This document shows positions 1 to 6,361 of a stretch of DNA of 8,283 nucleotides, one piece after another; within the stretch, counting starts at the first letter, position 1; every line of letters starts with the position of its first letter. Where the stretch lies: the NCBI GenBank assembly GCA_023452965.1, contig JAEXUU010000741.1, forward strand, positions 1 to 8,283, given 5' to 3'. A model generated the notes under the pieces. The model was not told the origin of the DNA. It saw only the letters and a program-made list of their open reading frames with translations, and made no database searches. This DNA is from Pseudomonadota bacterium. GTDB taxonomy: Bacteria; Pseudomonadota; Alphaproteobacteria; Rhizobiales; Beijerinckiaceae. Position numbers and translations under genes: made by a program.

Positions 1-66
1 GCCGAAAAGCTCCTCGAAGAGCTCAACCAGAAACTCGGTTACGCCCAGAAATCAGCCGCTGAGTGA
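1..66 (+). CDS. C-terminal end of an unidentified protein (partial)
   Basis: An open frame runs from the first base to a TGA at 64-66 and encodes 21 residues ending GYAQKSAAE. It begins with a charged, Leu/Glu-rich stretch (AEKLLEELNQKLG) that reads as an amphipathic helix. The gene starts upstream of the window, so no domain can be assigned and I do not recognise the tail. It converges on the small minus-strand gene ending at 111. The 44 bases between them show no convincing terminator hairpin. The frame is believed because it has sensible amino acid composition and ends just before a convergent gene; it could still be chance. Confidence 0.5.
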   Translation, partial: AEKLLEELNQKLGYAQKSAAE

Positions 67-110
67 GGAGGAGAGCCAGCGATGGTTCCACGCCGCGCCG
101 GCTTTCGTCG

Positions 111-374
111 CTAGCGCCAATCGCGTCCCTGATAGGGTCGGCCATAAAAGGCATCGTCGCGTCGCTCGTCGTTCCAGCGCTTCCAGCGGCGATAGCCCCA
201 ATAGCCGTGAAAGGCGGGCGGCGACGGGCGCCAGCCCGGCTCGCGCCGCTCATATTGCCGCTCGTAGCGATCATAGGCCTGGGCCACGCCGGCGCCGACG
301 AGGCTCGACAGGGCGAGCGTCGCGCCCGCCAGCGCCAGCGAGGCGAAACCGGCGACGACGAATTTGCGGGGCAT
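111..374 (-). CDS. Small secreted Tyr/Arg/Trp-rich protein, function unknown
   Basis: The 87-residue protein starts with MPRKFVVAGF, followed by a hydrophobic stretch (about residues 5-30) and a good signal peptidase I site, AQA before Tyr34. The mature part is only about 54 residues. It is very rich in Tyr, Arg and Trp (YDRYERQYERR, then GYWGYRRWKRW), with few hydrophobics and no Cys, so a compact enzyme is unlikely; a basic surface, wall or membrane-associated peptide is more plausible. I choose the ATG at 374 because AGGAC (383-387) lies at normal spacing; the longer in-frame ATG at 422 would put extra residues before the signal peptide. It lies 101 bases downstream of potI on the same strand and may be read through from the pot operon or have its own promoter. 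I recognise no named family. Confidence 0.7.
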   Translation of the reverse strand: MPRKFVVAGFASLALAGATLALSSLVGAGVAQAYDRYERQYERREPGWRPSPPAFHGYWGYRRWKRWNDERRDDAFYGRPYQGRDWR

Positions 375-395
375 GTCGAAAAGTCCTGTGCCATG

Positions 396-413
396 GCGGG
401 AGACCTCTCCCGC
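396..413. promoter_or_regulatory. 18-base perfect dyad upstream of the small secreted gene
   Basis: GCGGGAGA and TCTCCCGC form a perfect 8+2+8 inverted repeat. It lies between the potI stop (476) and the small-gene start (374), ending about 9 bases before that gene's AGGAC ribosome site. It could be an operator, a leader hairpin, or a weak stem marking the operon end. There is no T-run, and the 2-base loop is too tight for a classic RNA terminator, so a DNA-binding site is slightly favoured. Function is inferred. Confidence 0.4.
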
Positions 414-475
414 TCTGGCCATGACCTTCGCAGCCTCGCCCTGAACCGGCCTTGAGGTCGGCGTTCACCCGCCGT

Positions 476-1270
476 TTAACCCTTCTCTCCGGCGAGTGCC
501 TCGCGCTTGAGCAGCAGCGAGGCGGCTATCACCGCCACCGCGACCGCGCCGATCATGATCGTGCAGGCGGCGTTGATCTCGGGCGAGACGCCGAGGCGGA
601 TCGCCGAATAGAGCCGCATCGGCAGCGTCGTCGCGCCCGGGCCGCTGGTGAAGCTCGCGATCACGAGATCGTCGAGCGAGAGCGTGAAGGCGAGCATCCA
701 GGCAGCGAGGACCGCCGGCCAGATCAAGGGCAGCGTCACGGTGAAGAAGGTCGTCACCGGCGTCGCCCCGAGATCGCGCGCCGCCTCCTCCAGCGACCGG
801 TCGAAGCCGGCAAGCCGCGCCTGCACCACGATACAGGCGAAGCCGAGGCTGAAGGTCGCGTGGGCGACGACCACGGTCCAGTAGCCGCGCTCGACATCGC
901 CGGCGACGAAGAGCAGCAACAGCGACAGGCCGGTGATCACCTCCGGCATGACAAGCGGCGCCAGCACCATGCCCGAGAACAGGGTGCGGCCGGCAAAGCT
1001 GCGATAGCGCGTCAGTGCCAACGCCGCGAGCGTGCCGAGCCCGGCCGCCAGCGTCGCCGAGACCAAAGCGACGCGGATCGTCAGCCAGGCGGCATCGAGC
1101 AGCGGCTGGTTGTTGAACAGAGCGACATACCAATGCGTCGAGAAGCCGCCCCAGACCGTGACCAGCCGCGAGGCGTTGAACGAATAGGCGATCAGCGCGA
1201 CGATCGGCAGATAGAGGAAGGCGAAGCCGAGGACGAGCGCGACGAGGTGGAAGCTGCCGAAGCGCCTCAT
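476..1270 (-). CDS. potI: Polyamine ABC transporter permease PotI
   Basis: This 264-residue inner-membrane permease is the second channel subunit of a putrescine/spermidine-type importer. It has six hydrophobic segments, at about residues 9-30, 66-88, 98-122, 131-152, 183-205 and 234-254. The EAA loop that docks on the ATPase is clear at 162-169 (EAARDLGA), followed by the usual TPVTTFFTVTLP. Length fits the PotC/PotI family. The ATG at 1270 overlaps the potH stop by four bases (ATGA) and is preceded by GGGGAGGG (1278-1285) with a 7-base spacer, so the start is secure. A longer open frame reaching 1924 is only an antisense-like extension inside potH. It is the last gene of the operon, and no strong terminator follows. 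Specificity within the polyamine family cannot be fixed from a permease. Confidence 0.93.
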   Translation of the reverse strand: MRRFGSFHLVALVLGFAFLYLPIVALIAYSFNASRLVTVWGGFSTHWYVALFNNQPLLDAAWLTIRVALVSATLAAGLGTLAALALTRYRSFAGRTLFSGMVLAPLVMPEVITGLSLLLLFVAGDVERGYWTVVVAHATFSLGFACIVVQARLAGFDRSLEEAARDLGATPVTTFFTVTLPLIWPAVLAAWMLAFTLSLDDLVIASFTSGPGATTLPMRLYSAIRLGVSPEINAACTIMIGAVAVAVIAASLLLKREALAGEKG

Positions 1271-2166
1271 CGCGCCGCCCTCCCCGCACGTTGAAGCAGC
1301 ACGAGCGGCAGCACCAGCACGATCAGCAGCACGATCGCCACCGCCGAGGCCAGCGGCCAGTCGCGGTTGGAGAAGAACTCGCTCCAGAGCACCTTGCCGA
1401 CCATCAGCGTATCGGGGCCGCCGAGCAGATCGGGGATGACGAACTCGCCGATCGCCGGAATGAAGACCAGCGCCGAGCCGGCGAGGATGCCAGGCAGCGA
1501 AAGCGGCAGGGTCACGGTACGGAAAATGGTAAGCGGCGTCGCGCCGAGATCGGCGGCGGCCTCGACCAGCGTGCCGTCGAGCTTCTGCAAGGTGGTGTAG
1601 AGCGGCAAGACCATGAAGGGCAGGTAGGAATAGACCATGCCGATCAGCACGGCGGTGTCGGTATTGAGCAAGCGCAGCGGCGCAGCTGTGAGCCCAAGCC
1701 AATCGAGCGCCATGTCGAGCAGGCCCTCCGGCCGCAATATGCCGATCCAGGCGTAGACGCGGATCAGGAAGGAGGTCCAGAACGGCAGGATGACGAGCAG
1801 GAGCAGGATGCCCTGCCAGCGCTTCGGCGCCATCGCCATCGCATAAGCCAGCGGATAGCCGAGCGCGAGGGCGATCAGCGTGGTCAGGCCGGCGATGCGC
1901 AGCGAGGAGAGATAGCTCTGCCAATAGAGCGCGTCCTCGCCGAGCAGGCGGAAATTCTCGAAATCGAGCCCGGCGAAGAATTCGCCAAGTGCGTCGAAGC
2001 CAAGAAAATGCGGCGCATAGGGCGGCTGGTCGGTCGCAGCGTCCGAGAGCGCGATCCGCAGCACGATGAGGAAGGGCGCCAGGAAGAAGGCGAGCAACCA
2101 GAGATAGGGGATCGCGGCGACGAGCAGCCCGCGCCCGCCGGCGGCTCGGGGAACCGGGCCGCTCAC
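1267..2166 (-). CDS. potH: Polyamine ABC transporter permease PotH
   Basis: This 299-residue inner-membrane permease pairs with PotI. Hydrophobic segments lie at about residues 14-39, 89-112, 118-142, 168-192, 224-246 and 271-292, with a long periplasmic loop (about 41-85) after the first, typical of PotB/PotH. The EAA loop is at 202-209 (EAAADLGA), followed by TPLTIFRTVTLPLS. The start is a GTG at 2164-2166 whose last two bases lie in the potG TGA (GTGA overlap). It has only a weak GGA ahead of it, so translation is probably coupled to potG. The stop overlaps the potI ATG in the same way. The gene is intact, with no missing motif. Confidence 0.93.
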   Translation of the reverse strand: MSGPVPRAAGGRGLLVAAIPYLWLLAFFLAPFLIVLRIALSDAATDQPPYAPHFLGFDALGEFFAGLDFENFRLLGEDALYWQSYLSSLRIAGLTTLIALALGYPLAYAMAMAPKRWQGILLLLVILPFWTSFLIRVYAWIGILRPEGLLDMALDWLGLTAAPLRLLNTDTAVLIGMVYSYLPFMVLPLYTTLQKLDGTLVEAAADLGATPLTIFRTVTLPLSLPGILAGSALVFIPAIGEFVIPDLLGGPDTLMVGKVLWSEFFSNRDWPLASAVAIVLLIVLVLPLVLLQRAGRAAR

Positions 2167-3341
2167 GATTCCAGCACCATGCCGGCTTCGACGTCCCAGG
2201 ACAGCCAGACCCTGTCTTCCCAGGCGAAGGGGCGCTCGATGCGCCGGGTGCGGTTGGTCAGCGAGACCTTGAGCAATTTGCCCTCGTCGCCGCCGACCAT
2301 CACCTGGATCATGGTCATGTCGCCGAGATAGCCGATATCCCAGATCTCGCCGGCGACCTTGTTTACCGCCTGCGGCGGTTCCTCATGGCTGAGCGCGATC
2401 TTCTCGGGCCGCAGGCCAACGGCGAGCGCATCGCCCGGCTTGCAGGAGGGCGCATCCTCGTCGAGCTCGATCGTGCCGGCATGCTCGTTCGCGAGCGTGA
2501 CGAGATCCCCTTCGACCGCGGTCACCCTGCCCTCGATCAGGTTGATGTCGCCGACGAACTCGGCGACGAAACGATTGGCCGGCGCCTCGTAGATCAAATC
2601 GGGCGGCGCGATCTGGAGCAGCCGGCCATGATCCATCACGGCCATGCGGTCGGCCATGGTCATGGCTTCGTCCTGGTCGTGGGTCACCACCATGAAGGTC
2701 AGGCCGAGATCGGCCTGGAGGTCCATCAGCTCGTATTGCGTCGCCTCGCGCAGCTTCTTGTCGAGCGCCCCCAAGGGCTCGTCGAGGAGGAGCAGCTTGG
2801 GCTGCTTGACGAGGGCACGAGCGAGAGCGACGCGCTGGCGCTGGCCGCCGGACAGCTGGTCCGGCCGCCTCCCCTCGAAACCGTTCAGCCGGACGCGCTT
2901 CAGCATCGCGTCCACCCGCTCGCGCAGCTGCGCCTTCGGCAGGCCTTCGCGCTTCAGCCCGTAGGCGATGTTGTCGCCGACCGAGAGATGCGGGAACAGC
3001 GCATAGGACTGAAACATCATGTTCACCGGCCGCTGATGGGGCGGCACGGTGGTGATGTCGACGCCGTCGAGCAGGATCTCGCCCTCGTCGGGCTGCTCGA
3101 AGCCGGCGAGCATGCGCATCAGCGTGGTCTTGCCGCAGCCCGACGGCCCGAGCAGCGCGAAAAACTCGCGCGCATGGATCGAAAGCGAGAGCGCATCGAC
3201 CGCGGTCACCTTGCCGAAGCGCTTGGTGACATTGCGGAACTCGACCAGCGGCTTCGCCGCCGGGTCGTTCCAGGGCTGGAAGTCGCGACGGACGCTGCCT
3301 GGCGAGGCGCGCCGCGTCGCGGCGCCGGATGGCGCGTTCAC
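2163..3341 (-). CDS. potG: Polyamine ABC transporter ATP-binding protein PotG
   Basis: This 392-residue cytoplasmic ATPase powers the PotFGHI importer. All nucleotide-binding motifs are present: Walker A GPSGCGKT (65-72), Q-loop Gln111 in MMFQSYALFPH, signature LSGGQ (163-167), Walker B LLLLDEP (183-189), D-loop GALD (191-194) and H-loop His221 (VVTHDQDEAM). A C-terminal TOBE-type regulatory region follows, with LRPEKI near 310 and a beta-rich tail. The MMFQSYALFPH stretch and the roughly 30-residue N-terminal extension before the core resemble E. coli PotG more than PotA. The start is a GTG at 3339-3341 overlapping the potF TGA. A later start would trim only the extension, so the exact N-terminus is less certain than the gene. 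Confidence 0.95.
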   Translation of the reverse strand: MNAPSGAATRRASPGSVRRDFQPWNDPAAKPLVEFRNVTKRFGKVTAVDALSLSIHAREFFALLGPSGCGKTTLMRMLAGFEQPDEGEILLDGVDITTVPPHQRPVNMMFQSYALFPHLSVGDNIAYGLKREGLPKAQLRERVDAMLKRVRLNGFEGRRPDQLSGGQRQRVALARALVKQPKLLLLDEPLGALDKKLREATQYELMDLQADLGLTFMVVTHDQDEAMTMADRMAVMDHGRLLQIAPPDLIYEAPANRFVAEFVGDINLIEGRVTAVEGDLVTLANEHAGTIELDEDAPSCKPGDALAVGLRPEKIALSHEEPPQAVNKVAGEIWDIGYLGDMTMIQVMVGGDEGKLLKVSLTNRTRRIERPFAWEDRVWLSWDVEAGMVLES

Positions 3342-4453
3342 CGCCCGCTCTTGACGCGGGTCCAGAGGCGGTTGACCACCCGCTGCGTCTTCTGGTCGTA
3401 AGGGGTGATCGTGTAGAGACGCGCCATCACGGCATCCGGCGGGTAGATGCCGGGATTATCGCGCACCGCCGCCGAGAGCAGCGGCTTCGAGGCGATGTTG
3501 CCGTTGGCGTACTGGATGAAGTCCGAGTTCTTCGCCGCCATTTCCGGCCGGTTGACGAAATCGATGAACTTCAGCGCCGCCTCCTGATTGGCCGCATCCT
3601 TCGGGATGACGAAGGAATCGAACCACATCAGCGCGCCTTCCTTCGGGATCGCATAGGCGATCTCGACCTTGTTCTTGGCTTCCTCGGCGCGCTTCTTGGC
3701 CTGCAGGATGTCGCCGGAATAGCCGACGGCCAGGCAGATATCGCCATTGGCGAGCGCGTTGATGTACTCGGAGGAGTGGAATTTCTGGATATGCGGGCGC
3801 ATCTTGCGCAGCAATTCGCCGGCCTTGTTGAGGTCGGCCTCCTTCTTGGAGTCGGGATCGAGCCCGAGATAGCGCAGCGCCGCCGGGAACATCTCCTCGA
3901 CCGCGTCGAGCACGTGCACGCCGCAATTGGAGAGCTTCTTCAGTTTCTCGGCGTCGAACAGGATGCTCCAGGAATCGATCACCGCATCGGGGCCGAGCCG
4001 TTCCTTGATCTTGGCGACGTTGTAGCCGATCCCGGTCGTGCCCCACATGTAGTTCACGGCGAACTTGTTGCCGGGATCGTATTTGGAGAGCCGCTGCTGG
4101 ATTTCCGGCCAGGCATTCTTGAGATTCGGCACCTTCGCGGTGTCGACCGGCGTGTAGAGGCCCAGCGGAATGTGCCGCGGCAGGAAAGACGCGGTGACGA
4201 CGACCAGATCGTAGCCGGTCTTGCCGGCCAGAAGCTTGGTCTCGACCGTCTCCATCTGGTCGAAGGTGTCGTAGACGACCGTGATGCCGGTCTCTTTCTT
4301 GAAGGCGTCGAGCACCTCCGGATTGACGTAGTCGGACCAGTTGTAGATGCGCAGTTCCTTGTCCTGCGCCTGGGCCGGGGTTCCCGCGACAAGGGCGAGC
4401 CCGAGGGCTGCACCGGTCGCGAAGCGTTTTAGAACCGACGTCAATTCACTCAA
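3338..4453 (-). CDS. potF: Periplasmic polyamine-binding protein PotF
   Basis: This 371-residue substrate-binding protein delivers polyamine to the PotHI channel. It has a signal peptide (KR, a hydrophobic core, AQA before Gln30) and then the family opening ELRIYNWSDYV. It follows E. coli PotF closely along its length: YMWGTTGIGYN (135-145), Cys177 and Cys240 at the positions of the PotF disulfide, KFHSSEYINALANGDIC, GYSGD, IPKEGALMWFD, NPGIYPP and a WTRVKSG end. Ligand-pocket residues seen are Trp39, Asp248 and Asp279. I place the start at TTG (4451-4453), because AGGAGG (4460-4465) sits six bases before it. The in-frame ATGs at 4474 and 4519 lie upstream of that site, have no ribosome site of their own, and would add a charged leader before the signal peptide. 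First gene of the operon. Putrescine is the likely ligand by similarity, not proven. Confidence 0.94.
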   Translation of the reverse strand: MSELTSVLKRFATGAALGLALVAGTPAQAQDKELRIYNWSDYVNPEVLDAFKKETGITVVYDTFDQMETVETKLLAGKTGYDLVVVTASFLPRHIPLGLYTPVDTAKVPNLKNAWPEIQQRLSKYDPGNKFAVNYMWGTTGIGYNVAKIKERLGPDAVIDSWSILFDAEKLKKLSNCGVHVLDAVEEMFPAALRYLGLDPDSKKEADLNKAGELLRKMRPHIQKFHSSEYINALANGDICLAVGYSGDILQAKKRAEEAKNKVEIAYAIPKEGALMWFDSFVIPKDAANQEAALKFIDFVNRPEMAAKNSDFIQYANGNIASKPLLSAAVRDNPGIYPPDAVMARLYTITPYDQKTQRVVNRLWTRVKSGR

Positions 4454-4459
4454 TCTGCC

Positions 4460-4465
4460 CCTCCT
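4460..4465 (-). promoter_or_regulatory. Ribosome binding site that fixes the TTG start of potF
   Basis: On the minus strand this reads AGGAGG, followed by two more G, with six bases before TTG at 4453. It would lie inside the coding region if either upstream ATG were used, so it decides the start. Confidence 0.75.
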
Positions 4466-4490
4466 CACGGACATGCTGTGGTAGCGCCGG

Positions 4491-4505
4491 CAAGCTATCA
4501 GCTTG
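4491..4505. promoter_or_regulatory. Candidate operator dyad in the potF promoter
   Basis: CAAGCT and AGCTTG are perfect inverted 6-mers around a 3-base centre (ATC), covering the predicted potF -10. A third copy of the half-site, CAGCTTG, lies at 4551-4557 and touches the predicted -35 of the divergent gene. The placement fits a repressor covering both promoters. The regulator is not identified. Confidence 0.4.
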
Positions 4506-4519
4506 TCTGAAACGCTCAA
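4492..4519 (-). promoter_or_regulatory. Candidate potF operon promoter
   Basis: On the minus strand TTGAGC (4514-4519) and TAGCTT (4492-4497) are separated by 16 bases, a modest sigma-70-type match. Transcription would begin near 4485, giving a leader of about 30 bases before the TTG start. The upstream ATG at 4519 would then fall outside the transcript. The -10 overlaps the dyad at 4491-4505. Predicted by eye only. Confidence 0.4.
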
Positions 4520-4554
4520 CCTCGATTTCGTGATCTTGGCGCAGTGACCACAGC

Positions 4555-4582
4555 TTGCGAGGCGCAGGCTCGGCCCTATTTT
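4555..4582 (+). promoter_or_regulatory. Candidate promoter of the DUF3750 gene
   Basis: TTGCGA (4555-4560), a 16-base spacer and TATTTT (4577-4582) match four of six consensus positions each. The start point would fall at about 4589-4590, only three or four bases before the ATG at 4593. No Shine-Dalgarno sequence precedes that ATG, which agrees with a nearly leaderless message. Confidence 0.4.
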
Positions 4583-4592
4583 CTACCGGCGC

Positions 4593-5324
4593 ATGACACG
4601 ACGTTTTCTCCTCCTCTTTTCCGTGCTTTTCCTGCTGCCGCTCGCCAGCCATGCGGCCTGGTGGTCCTGGCAGCCCCTGGCCGCCGACTGGCGCCGGGCC
4701 GACTGGTCGAGCGCGGCCCTGCTGCCGGCGGCGGCGATCGAGCCCGAGGCGACGGTGCATGTCTTCGCGGCGCGGGTCGGCCGCTGGCGCGGTGTCTTCG
4801 CGCATCATTCCTGGGTGGTGGTGAAGGAGGCCGGCGCGCAGGCCTATACCCGCTTCGACGTGGTCGGCTGGGGAAATCCCGTGCGCGTCAACCATCGCGA
4901 GGCCGATGGGCGCTGGTTCGGCAATGTCCCGGAGCTCGTCGCCGAGGTGAAGGGCGAGGCCGCGGCAGCGCTGATCCCGCGCATCCGCGAGGCCGTGAAG
5001 GGCTACAGCTACAGCGAATACGGCACCTATGCCGCCTGGCCGGGACCGAACTCCAACAGCTTCGTCCAGCACGTGCTGGCGGAGGTTCCGGAGCTCGGCC
5101 ACGCCCTGCCACCGACCGCGATCGGCAAGGATTGGCGCGAGAGCGGCCTCTATGCCGGCTGGACGCCGAGCCGCACCGGGATACAGGCCTCGCTCTACGG
5201 GCTCGCCGGTATCTCGCTCGGCTGGGTCGAGGGCATCGAGATCAACCTGCTCGGCCTCGTCGCGGGCCTCGACCTGCGCCAGCCGGCGTTGAAGCTGCCC
5301 GGCTGGGGCCGGGTGGGATTCTAG
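4593..5324 (+). CDS. Exported DUF3750-family protein, function unknown
   Basis: The 243-residue protein begins with a signal peptide or membrane anchor (MTRRFLLLFSVLFLLPLASHA, probable cut after residue 21). I recognise the DUF3750 family from the central WPGPNSNSF motif (149-157) and the following LPPTAIGKDW (172-181). Another conserved-looking site is HHSWVVVK (71-78). A His-bearing strand followed by Asn-Ser-Asn-Ser-Phe resembles, in order and spacing, permuted papain-like (NlpC/P60 or LRAT-type) folds whose nucleophile motif is Asn-Cys-x-x-Phe, but with Ser in place of Cys. That relation is my inference. A Gly/Leu-rich segment (about 200-225) might contact the membrane. The ATG at 4593 gives the full signal peptide and lacks a ribosome site. 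The gene is divergent from potF across 139 bases and convergent with the transglycosylase. Confidence 0.8.
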   Translation: MTRRFLLLFSVLFLLPLASHAAWWSWQPLAADWRRADWSSAALLPAAAIEPEATVHVFAARVGRWRGVFAHHSWVVVKEAGAQAYTRFDVVGWGNPVRVNHREADGRWFGNVPELVAEVKGEAAAALIPRIREAVKGYSYSEYGTYAAWPGPNSNSFVQHVLAEVPELGHALPPTAIGKDWRESGLYAGWTPSRTGIQASLYGLAGISLGWVEGIEINLLGLVAGLDLRQPALKLPGWGRVGF

Positions 5325-5357
5325 CAGCCCCCCGAAGGTCTCGCGATCTGAATGCGG

Positions 5358-5468
5358 GTCATCCCGGGCGACCGCAGGGAGGCCCGGGATCCATGCCGGA
5401 ACTTTGCCGAGGAAGGTTCAGGCATGGGTCCCGGCTCCGCGCCGCTATGCGGCTTCGGCCGGAACGAC
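5358..5468. repeat. Paired-palindrome intergenic repeat (two inverted units)
   Basis: Two inverted copies of a roughly 45-53 base unit lie at 5358-5402 and 5416-5468. The outer arms (GTCATCCCGG and CCGGAACGAC) match in 8 of 10 positions. The inner arms (5387-5402 with 5416-5431) match in 14 of 16, around a 13-base loop. Inside each unit is a further stem: ATCCCGGGC with GCCCGGGAT (5361-5369/5382-5390) in the first, and GCCGC-TAT-GCGGC (5441-5453) in the second. It fills the gap between two convergent genes, so it can act as a two-way terminator or mRNA 3' end. Similar CCCGGGATCCATGCC elements are, from memory, frequent between genes in this order. Confidence 0.75.
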
Positions 5469-5493
5469 ACAGCCTTCAAACCCACGTAGCAAA

Positions 5494-6360
5494 TTAGTTC
5501 CGCAGCACCAGGCAGGCGCCGCCCGCCTGCCGCAGGCGGTTGCAGGTCACGGTGGCCTCGCGCAGGCTCTGGGCCGGCAGCCTGACGCGGTAGTAGCGCG
5601 CCCTGCCCCGCCCCGGCACCGCCGAGCCCAGCACCATGGTCGGTTTGCCGGCGAGCAGAGAAGCGAAACGGGCGACGACGCGTTGATAGGAGGCAATGGC
5701 GCGGGCCTTCGAAGGATTGCCGGAGAGCTGCACGCCGAACGGGCCATAGGCGCCCTCGACGAGGACGGCTGGCGCCGTGGTCCGGATCGAGGCGACCGCC
5801 GTCAGGCAGTCTGTTTCCTGCGTGGTCGCCGGCGGAGGCGCTTCACCGGGGCCGAGGCGCCATTCCTCGACCGAACGGCCGGTGATGAAGCGGACATAGG
5901 CCTGCGTCTCGTACGGCAGCGTGCCGCCACGGGCGACCCAGCGGGCGAGCCGGTTGGGGCCGCCATTATAGGCGGCAGCGGCGAGGCCGAGATTGCCGAA
6001 CTGCGCCTTCAGCGCCGACAGGAAGGCGGCCGAATGCGGGATCGCCGCCTCCGGGTCGAAAGGGTCGGCAAGGCCGCGCTCGTTCGCAGTCCCCGGCATG
6101 AACTGGGCGATGCCCTGCGCGCCGGCCGGGCTCGTGACATGCGGCCGGAAGCTGCTTTCGCGCCAGATCAGCCGGGTGAAGAAGGCGACGGGCAGCTCGT
6201 GCTGCTTCGCCGCCCCCTCGATCAGGCGGCAGATGGTCTGCGCCACACTCTCCTGCTGGGGTTCGGCGAGCGCCGGGCCGCAGGACAGCGCCACGGCGAA
6301 TGCCGCCGCGACCACAGCGCAACCGCTCACCCTTGTCAGAATCCGCCTGGCGATTCTCAT
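5494..6360 (-). CDS. Lytic transglycosylase with C-terminal SPOR-like domain
   Basis: This 288-residue exported murein lytic transglycosylase cleaves glycan strands of peptidoglycan to leave 1,6-anhydro ends. The signal peptide covers about residues 1-32 (ALA before Glu33). The SLT (Slt70-type, family 1) catalytic domain spans about 40-165, with catalytic Glu68 in WRESSF, then GAQGIAQFMPGTA (80-92) and AAAAYNGGPNRL (127-138). After a Pro-rich linker, residues 205-287 look like a SPOR domain (YGPFGVQLSG, then CNRLRQAGGACLV), which binds stem-peptide-free glycan at division sites. I start at the ATG at 6360: AGGA (6369-6372) precedes it by 8 bases and a signal peptide follows at once. Longer starts at 6369 or 6441 would translate the palindromic repeat. 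It converges on the DUF3750 gene. Confidence 0.9.
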   Translation of the reverse strand: MRIARRILTRVSGCAVVAAAFAVALSCGPALAEPQQESVAQTICRLIEGAAKQHELPVAFFTRLIWRESSFRPHVTSPAGAQGIAQFMPGTANERGLADPFDPEAAIPHSAAFLSALKAQFGNLGLAAAAYNGGPNRLARWVARGGTLPYETQAYVRFITGRSVEEWRLGPGEAPPPATTQETDCLTAVASIRTTAPAVLVEGAYGPFGVQLSGNPSKARAIASYQRVVARFASLLAGKPTMVLGSAVPGRGRARYYRVRLPAQSLREATVTCNRLRQAGGACLVLRN

Positions 6361-6361
6361 G

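Noticed and set aside
67..110. Terminator between the first partial gene and the convergent small gene
   Set aside because: Only a 5-base AGCGA/TCGCT pairing with a long loop is visible and there is no T-run, so support is insufficient.
476..1924. Single 482-residue fused permease
   Set aside because: The part upstream of 1270 is the wrong frame of potH. The ATG at 1270 has a strong ribosome site and the normal potI N-terminus.
452..4432. Long plus-strand open frames opposite the pot genes (452-1294, 1291-2331, 2385-3401, 3329-4432)
   Set aside because: They mirror intact, motif-bearing minus-strand genes. Their products are Arg/Asp/Gln/His-rich strings without domains, the usual antisense artefact of GC-rich DNA.
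4544..5497. 317-codon plus-strand frame overlapping the DUF3750 gene
   Set aside because: It is in a different frame from the family motifs, has Arg/Gly-rich composition, no signal peptide, and runs into the downstream repeat.
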